NCBI GenBank assembly: GCA_964019165.1
Contig: OZ025268.1
Coordinates: 4,565,570-4,629,569, forward strand
Reading direction: 5' to 3'
Source: Mastigias papua
Taxonomy: Eukaryota; Cnidaria; Scyphozoa; Rhizostomeae; Mastigiidae
Length of the DNA: 64,000 nucleotides
The position numbers were made by a program, and so were the translations under genes. Under the pieces are notes generated by a model, which ran no database searches, was not told the origin of the DNA, and saw only the letters and a list, made by a program, of their open reading frames with translations. The first letter of the stretch is position 1, and each line of letters opens with the position of its first letter. Below, in pieces: positions 53,939-64,000 of the stretch.

Positions 53939-54068
53939 AATCCTTGCAGTGTGATAATAATACATTGCAAAAGAAACACAAGGCATGTTGGTTGCTTAGA
54001 TCATAATTTAGAACTATTTAATCTATAAATATTGAATCTCTTGCAGAAAGAAATTACATCGATAGATC
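53939..54068. repeat. 130-bp direct repeat, copy 2
   Basis: Second copy of 50191-50320, same orientation, roughly 85 percent alike by eye. Confidence 0.85.
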
Positions 54069-55014
54069 ATGTCAATGCATTGAAATAACTTACTTCAATA
54101 GAAAAAAATACTGTTTTCCGTGTCTAATATTTTAATACGAATAGTTGCATTTATATGAACTCAAGTATTCACTAAGAGTTAGGAATTGCCTGGCTTTGCG
54201 AGGTTATTCGGTTTTTCAAGGCTCTCTTTGCTATGGAAGCTACCTGTTGTAGACGTACTCCATCTGGTTTAGAGAGATATACTGGTTTTGAGTCCTGGTG
54301 ATACATGTTTTGCTACATCAATAGGGCACTATTCATGCTATGGTCATTATCTGGCATCTTTGCTCTTTTGTGAAATAAATGGAAATTTATATAATCAGAC
54401 TTCATGTTTAACCTATCGAAATCAATTGAAGTTGAACCTTCTATGGTGTCTTACGTGTTCTTAATGACTTTTAAAGAGCACTTCTCATTGCTCTTCATAA
54501 AAAACAGGCTTGCTTGAAATACTGAGATCTAATCCATAACCTCGATAGCACTCTCATTGAACCTTGACATTCCTTTACCATATACTACGATATATCATCG
54601 AGTTTTGCAATATATCTCATATTTCTAAGACAATGTATCGTATGTCTTACAAAATCTACTGTCATGAAGATTTCCAAGTATTTACAGTGTCAGACCAGAA
54701 TTACTTTCAATCTTAGCCTTCTCTCTAGTGCTTAAGCAAAAACTAGAGGGTCATTGTAAGTGCCTCCATGTGCATGCTGACACTAGATAGAAAATCGGAT
54801 AAGCTACGAGCTATGTTATTAAAATAGTTTGCATTTAAAAGTAAACCGAAAATAAACTCTACAAGACATTCATAATCTGAAACAGTTAAAGTTAAAATTA
54901 CCCCTCATGCAACTGAAATCAAATTTCTAGTTGCATGCATTTCAAGAATTGCTACTATAGTCGATAATTTAGCAAACCAATCGTACTTAAATAACTCCCT
55001 ATATATCTATACAG

Positions 55015-55203
55015 CATAGTCACCAAATATCTGAGGCCTCTGATCAGGCCTGTTTTCTCCCATACTAACTGACCAATCAGCGTACAAAATGGGCCTAAAT
55101 TGAGCTGTGGAACGTATGTGTGGTGAGAATCCTGCATGATGATTGGTCAATTGGGTTGGGAGAAAATACATCTGATCAGACACTTAAATATTTGGTATCT
55201 GTG
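55015..55203. mobile_element. Foldback MITE, copy 3
   Basis: Arms CATAGTCACCAAATATCTGA and TATTTGGTATCTGTG are inverse; inner parts ACTGACCAATCAG and GATGATTGGTCAAT too. Same family as 38618 and 41485. No clear target duplication. Confidence 0.7.
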
Positions 55204-56418
55204 CTTATCTATGCAATGAGTTCGTGAAGGGTGCTATTATTTAATGCAGTTTGATGGAAATATTTACACAGTGATGTAATAATTTCCTATAACATGCTCT
55301 GAAGCAATTTGTCGTTATATATTTACTTCAACAAGAGATTTTCTCCTCCTTGTTTTAAATTTCTTCGAACATTTAATAGGAGCAAATGGGTTTCTAATCT
55401 AGCTCCAGAAATTACTCTTCATAGTATTTCAGGATTAGCATATTACTGATCTAGGAGTAAAGCTGTGACAGTAACCGAGAACCACCCATACAGAGCCAGA
55501 ATTACACTAGTAGCATATCTTATTCCCCTCTCAGTTTGCATGCACGCTTCCGAATGCTTAAGAATGCCAACTCATTGTAAATTTCACTGGTTTTGGAGAG
55601 GCATTTGGGCCCTTTTCTGTACCTATAGTTTTCTCTATCTTTCATTCTGAACTAAAATGTCTCGATACCTTAAGAGAAGAGTTACATTGGCAGTATAGCA
55701 AGTTCTCAGTTACAGCAACTGTCTATCATTGTACTCCAGTTCGTATTCTAGAAGATACATTCTTATTTCAGAAGAACTTTCCCTTCATAAAAGAAATTGG
55801 AGCTTTGGTTTAATGTGAATATCTCTGACATTGATATAATATGTTTTTCGATAGAAAGTGGCAGTGCTTCATTGCTTTGCACGTAACTATCACTGCTTAG
55901 AATTTTCAATGAAAGAACTTATTCCAGAAGGCGAGGGAAAGTTAAATACTATCTTTTTGAGTTTGGAGAAATAATTTTAGAATTGGCTTTAGCAACATTT
56001 CAAGTAGCTCTTACTATTCTTTGACACAGTTTCTAATCTTGGGTCAAGTGCCTGTCAGATACACTGAAAGAACGGAGAAGCCTATGTCTGTGCTTTATTT
56101 CCTCAATTAGGTAAGTCAAAGTCCATTGGAAGCACATGAATATAACACGTTGCAATTCGAACTACGAATGTTGAGTTAATTTTTTTCCTCAAACTTTCGA
56201 GCGCTAGAACTGTCTAATGTTAGATCTATCATATGTATGGTATTTTTAAGGTTCTACTTCCATTGCACATGAACGTAACACTTCTACATCTTTGTACTAA
56301 AGGTGATGTCCAGCAGTTGTATACCGGTAACTTCCCCCATTTATTGATTGTATCAAACTTGACGTAGAGCTCCATTCTCTGTCAAGCTTGTAAGAGATGT
56401 AGCTAATGGAATAATCAT

Positions 56419-58829
<2,411 letters not shown>

Positions 58830-58889
58830 ACTCTTCTGCAGGAATACCAAATATACTTTCATCGACAATACACTATGCCTATTATTCAA

Positions 58890-61800
58890 ACTTCAATTTG
58901 TGGTGTACTCGATCAAAGGCAATTTGCTTGCTCTTTTGGGTAATCCTCCGCTAGTCTTTCTATATTGGATCGATTGCTAATTCCCACAAGCTGTTTATCT
59001 CCGTTATCTGACACCTCATCAAATGTACATTAGCTACAGTCGGACAACCTCTTGTCTGTTATGAATGCGGCGAGTTCTCACCTTTCCCTAATCTCAACAG
59101 ACTTTTGTACATAATGAACTGGTCCTAAAACATTTCCTCTTATATTTATCAACAAAAGATAATGCTATTGGGTTTACCATAGTAACAATGGTTACATTTC
59201 CGCAATGACTAAAGAAAGCAAGTTCTTAAGCTCCAGTAGCACTACAGCTAGTATGGTGGTCCGCAGTATTTTATTCCAAAAAGTCATTTGGTTCCTTTCA
59301 ACTATAGTCGAAAACACATTTTCGCTGAAAGACGGCAATTGACCCCATTACAGGATCACAAGAGCGTCCTGAAAACTACCAGGCTACTCTCAAAACAGGG
59401 ACGAAGCTTTATTGTTTTCGCCGAGAGAGTGTGAAGTACAGATACCCGACGAGAGGGCGTGGCCTGGTTGATGGCAAAGCATTTCATGCCTGAATAATGG
59501 AAACTGAATTAAAAAGATGGGGACAAAAACTATGAAACACTTGATTCTGTTCACTTTCCATAAGTCTCAAAATATACTGGTGAAAAAACCAGCAATGAAA
59601 TAGTGACATAATTCAAATCATCCTCCAGAATTTATCTTAGTAATATAGGAGCAGTCAAAAATTGTCCGAAGAAATCCCCTTTTTAATCATTTGGAGGAAT
59701 GCTGCAACCCCTTATTCCTTACCAATAGCTTCGTCCCTGCTCTCAAAACATTCTAGTATATTCGAGCTTCTACTTTGCTTGATAGCCCTAATATTGTAAA
59801 GTCAGCAAAATTGTACGTGCTATAAGACTATCAAATATTGTTTATCATAAACATAATTAAAGATTCAATGGGATTTAGTAAGCTCGACTCAACACACACA
59901 CGTTTTGCATCATGGAGTTTCTATATAAACAACCTGAACCCATATACAGATAGATGAGTCAGATCGAAAACTTTGGCTTGGTTGATCAGCACATTGTTCA
60001 TACTGTTCGACTGCATAGATTTCAACTGACCAAAATTATCTAGACGTCGAACTATGAATTGGGTGGCATTAAGTATGCAGAGGTGTACAGTGTACTATAG
60101 TCATGGAAGTGTCAACGGAGGGGCGTCAGGCGGGCGTTACCGTAGTTACCAAGTTTTGGTTATTAAAATTCTGGAGAAATGGGCGTGGAAGTATGGCAGA
60201 GTCACGAGGTTGGGCTGACACCACCACTGCCTGGTAGTTAATATGGAAACCATCAGTACATTGTAATGTCTAAAAGATATAATGAATCACAACAATGAAA
60301 AGTAATAATTCTAGGAATGATTAGTTTGGAATAAGTGACTATTGAAGAACATATAGCATGACTTGCTTAGTTTCAGTATCTATTCAGATTTTTGGATCTT
60401 TTTTCAAATTGAAAGAAATGCTGGAGATTTTGCAATATTTTGCCTTTGCTGGAAGTTGGCTGGGGATAACACTGAAATGCTGGAGTCTACAGCGGAATTC
60501 GGGAGACATAGCAACTATGCGTTACGCCCCACAATATCTATGGATTCTTAAGAAAGGTTGTCGTATAGCAGAGAATTTAGTGTGCATTGGAAAGTTTAAC
60601 CAAATTTTAAAACTATAATTTACTTATTTTGTTGGTCATGGTTGTTCACATTCAACTCCCATTTTGTAGCATTACAAATAGCTTACTGTTATGCCTTGGT
60701 AACACGTATCTAAAATGCTGTTCAACATTTGGTTCCAAAATTCTTTCATGTTCATCGATTGTAAAGAGAGGTGATCAAACACATCCAACGTTTCATCTAA
60801 TATTTCACCTAGCATTTCCATCATCTGATAATCCCTGCGCAGCGACAAGTTAGAGTCCTTTAAGAACTTTCTACGCATGCCTAAAAATGAAATGTTGGAT
60901 GAGGCGGTCAATCACATCCATCATTTCAAAAACAACATTTGTGTGTGATCTTGATCAAACTTCATCCAACATCACTTCGCAAGTGTTGGATGATCCAATG
61001 TAGGTGGTCAAACGCGCCAAACAATTCATCCAATATTTGTTGAAAAGAAAATCCATGCGTTCATATACATTTAACGTTCTAATTTTCATACAAGCCTATT
61101 TTTTCTTTGATTTAATTCGTATACATCACATATGTCCATCTATTTATTTCTGTTTTATTCTTCTTTTTACTGTAATGACTGCCTGCTTGTTTAATTGCTG
61201 TGTCTACAGTGCTATGTGTTTTCCTACTTTGAATACTTGCGCAAAAGCACCAAGACTCAAATATTTGTACCAAGAAAGTCTTATTAAAGTTATGATACTG
61301 AAATCATGAAAGCATTCATGGCCAAAAATTCACTTTGTAAAAGGCGTATACGTTTTCAACCTTCAAGGCAATTCAATCTCACTTGTTTTCCTTAGGCGAT
61401 TCAAACTACACATCCGCAATCTCGTTACTTCTTCACCTCATGGAAGCAACTGGGATAAGAACACCAAACAACTATTGTATGAAATAGATTAGGGAAAGTT
61501 AGTTTGATCACCATTAATGGAAGTTAGTGAAATTCTAGTGACGTATGCCATTTTCCTTTTTGTGTTTCGGCTAATGAATAATCTAGTGAAAGATCCTTAT
61601 CATGATACGCCTACTTTGTTAGGCACTGATGCAAATTGCTTTTAATTAATATAGCTTGTGTTATCAAGCGTCTTTTTATCGGGGATGCGTGGTTGAACAA
61701 CTGGGCTGATGCTGGAAATTTTCTGTAGCCCAAGTATAGCATTGCTAGAAATAGACAAATGGCTTGATTCTCCTACAGCGAACAGATAATCTTTTTAAAT

Positions 61801-64000
61801 AAACCAAAAAGCTTCTTAGATTAGCAATATCATCATTTACTTGAAGTCTATATTCCGCTCATCTCTATCTTTGGTAAGCAAAGACTATGACATATTTCGC
61901 TCATGGACATTACATCTCTACAAAGTGGGGTTACTTAAAGAATGACATAAACTGTTTACAAGATATTACTATTAATGTATTTTCATCATCTTGCGTCAAA
62001 TATCTAAGTTCAACATCAATAGCAAATTGAGACAGAACATCCACATTCTTCGTCATCTCGCTTTGCCATAGATTCAAGTACGAAAATAAATTCGTAGAAG
62101 CAGATGAGAGGCAAGATCTGCTTTATTGTCAAGTTGTATCTGAGTAGAACACAGATATGAGAGAACACATTTTTCGATGTCTCAAAATTTTTTCAATGTC
62201 TTTTATTCCTAACTACATATTTCTTAGATTTCTTTAGTTCTAGAATCGTAATTCTTGCAAAATATTTACATTGTCTTTATAAATATATCTGCAACTAGGC
62301 ATACAATGGGAGTGGCAAGAAAGTACGTTTTATGACAGCTATAGAATAGAGAGAAAATGGGTGAAATTTCAATTCACCAATGCAAGAGGCCATATACGTG
62401 TAAACCTCTCTGCAACATTCAAAAGGTGTATCTTCTTTCTATATAGACTGCTGTTTCTAAAATCCTAGGTGTAATTGATTAAGAGAAAAAGGCTGGTCTC
62501 ATTTGTAAATGGCCCAACACCGGGTGGATCTAATCACTGGATATAATTTGTGTGTAAGGTCACCATTCAATGCAAAATGAAGCCATAGGAAAATGGTTTT
62601 CCAAAACCTCAACGCAGTTAGACTGATGATATGATACACTGATGATTCACGAGGGCTAAAATATATCGTGTGAAAACCATTATGAATCGCATTTCTAAAA
62701 ACGTAAACCTTCAACATAAAGGTGGATTAGCAATTTGACAACGCCCGTATACTGTTGTACGTTATGATGGCAATTTACTAAAAAATGATAAAAAGAAGGT
62801 CAAAGAGAAGCCTTAAGAACACACACTAAAATTGATGGTTGCCTTTAACACATGCTTAGTTGCAGTGGTTCTGAGAGTTAAGGATCATGAGTGTTCATTT
62901 CTATGGGTTATATAGCTGAAGGGTAATTGAACTGGGATTTTGAAAGATACTGGTAGCTGAATCGAGTTAAAGTTAAAAGACTGCTTTTTAATGGGTTACT
63001 TCAATGCTATATCACAAGTTAAAGTTTCCATTATGAGGCCACATCTGTCTATTACTCAGTCACATTGTATGCCATAAATACTTTTGCAGTTTCGTGTGTG
63101 ATGGATGATTTGCATAATTTTTGTCAACATTCTTAGCTCTCAAAAATTCAGTATAGAACTTTGTGATCTTTTTGAGCACTCGAGTACCACTGTCTTATAA
63201 GCCACTTCCTTGTAGAAAAACAGTAAAGCCTACTCCATATAAATTATAATCATTCATTGCAAATACATACATTTGCCAACAATGGTCATCATATTTCGCT
63301 ACTGTATGTCATTAGTGCTAATGCTTGAACTAAACATTGCAATAGTAGAAGTTATGATGATTTCTTAGCAATAAATTTGTGTGTCCTCTTTCAGGTGCAT
63401 TTGGAAATGAACTTTTCCTATCATTATAGTCATAGGCATCCCTGTGCGTGATGGAGTGGCGTAGCATTAGTCACGATGGGGATTTTTGGTGTGTTGGTGC
63501 TGTGAGAAGTCATAGTGTACTGTCGAACAGTTAGGACTACTTTCCTTGGTTGGTTAACAGGCTCTCTTTCTCTGAGATTGGTGAGGTGTTTGTCAATGAC
63601 AAATCAGAGCTAATGTAGTAAAGGTTTTTTGGCCAGAATCATGCACCTCTCTGATAACAAGCGAGTCACTATTTCAATATTACTTGCTATTACACAATTA
63701 TAAATCAGGTCCAAATGCATCTGTAATACACGGTGTTTTATAAGAATTCCCAATTTTTCACTGAGCCTCAATATTCTTAAATTTTGTTCGTCTTGGGCCT
63801 GAGAATATTCTTAAGTTGTTCTATGCAATTTTGAGCATTAATTTTCTTATAGGTTATATTCTCATAATAAAAAGTCAGTAACTGACATTCCCTGAAGAGT
63901 CCCTGATGTGCATTATAGTGTAACGAGTTCCAGATAGGATAGGTGAAGCTCTATTTGCTTTGTTCCCTAAAGAAATTTTCAAATTAGCGATAATTCTAAA
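58890..64000. other. Intergenic to window end, no gene seen
   Basis: No convincing exon. 60690-61050 is a repeat rich in CATCCAACATTT and its complement, with GGTCAAACGCGCCAAAC at its right side; upstream, 60400-60600 reads in broken frames like a transposase-type peptide (LAGDNTEMLES, GRHSNYALRP). 63740-63860 is a copy of the GAGCCTNAAAAT family. Confidence 0.5.

Larger units (their letters stand above)
52489..56418. other. Intergenic, no gene seen
   Basis: Contains the second 130-bp direct repeat (53939-54068), the foldback MITE at 55015-55203, a run of GATGATTT-like words at 52820-52925 (ATGATTT repeated with changes) and GGGGG-rich old element ends near 52970 and 53495-53620. Confidence 0.5.

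Overview
The window is animal nuclear DNA. Coding exons are short and are split by GT-AG introns of about 0.1 to 2.3 kb. The background is AT-rich and full of (TA)n and (CA)n microsatellites, small inverted-repeat transposons and decayed LINEs. Three ordinary eukaryotic genes can be read exon by exon. The phylum cannot be fixed from the sequence. One LINE fragment looks like elements common in cnidarians, so a cnidarian or another marine invertebrate is a weak guess.

1-20.5 kb is gene-dense. It holds the 3' end of SNX4 (+, 625-2981), a complete seven-exon RPS13 (-, 9833-4694, 151 aa) and a complete nine-exon PSMA2 (+, 9970-20101, 235 aa). RPS13 and PSMA2 are head-to-head with 136 bp between their start codons, so they probably share a bidirectional promoter. 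RPS13 introns carry two box C/D snoRNA candidates. One has an 11-nt match to the 5' end of 18S rRNA that puts the D'+5 position on A27 (human numbering), which identifies it as a U27/SNORD27 homologue. PSMA2 has one apparent GC-AG intron. Its introns hold a 659-bp hAT-like element with a 6-bp target duplication, a hairpin MITE and two unexplained exon-like stretches.

20.5-64 kb is gene-poor. It holds two pairs of related secreted-protein genes. The first pair, two-exon genes on the minus strand (24646-21925 and 58829-56419), encodes 166 and 164 aa proteins. Each has a signal peptide, a phase-2 intron at the same place, a basic cleavage site and a cysteine-knot domain that looks like IL-17. 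The second pair is single-exon (48683-49144 on +, 52488-51916 on -). It encodes secreted proteins that resemble the bacterial YbaY/YscW lipoprotein-chaperone family (PF09619), which is not expected in an animal. The rest is repeats: LINE remnants, a pogo-like element, a three-copy foldback family (one copy with a perfect 8-bp target duplication), other dispersed inverted-repeat families, minisatellites and one nested insertion.

All functional calls come from reading the translated sequence and remembered family patterns; no database search was run.
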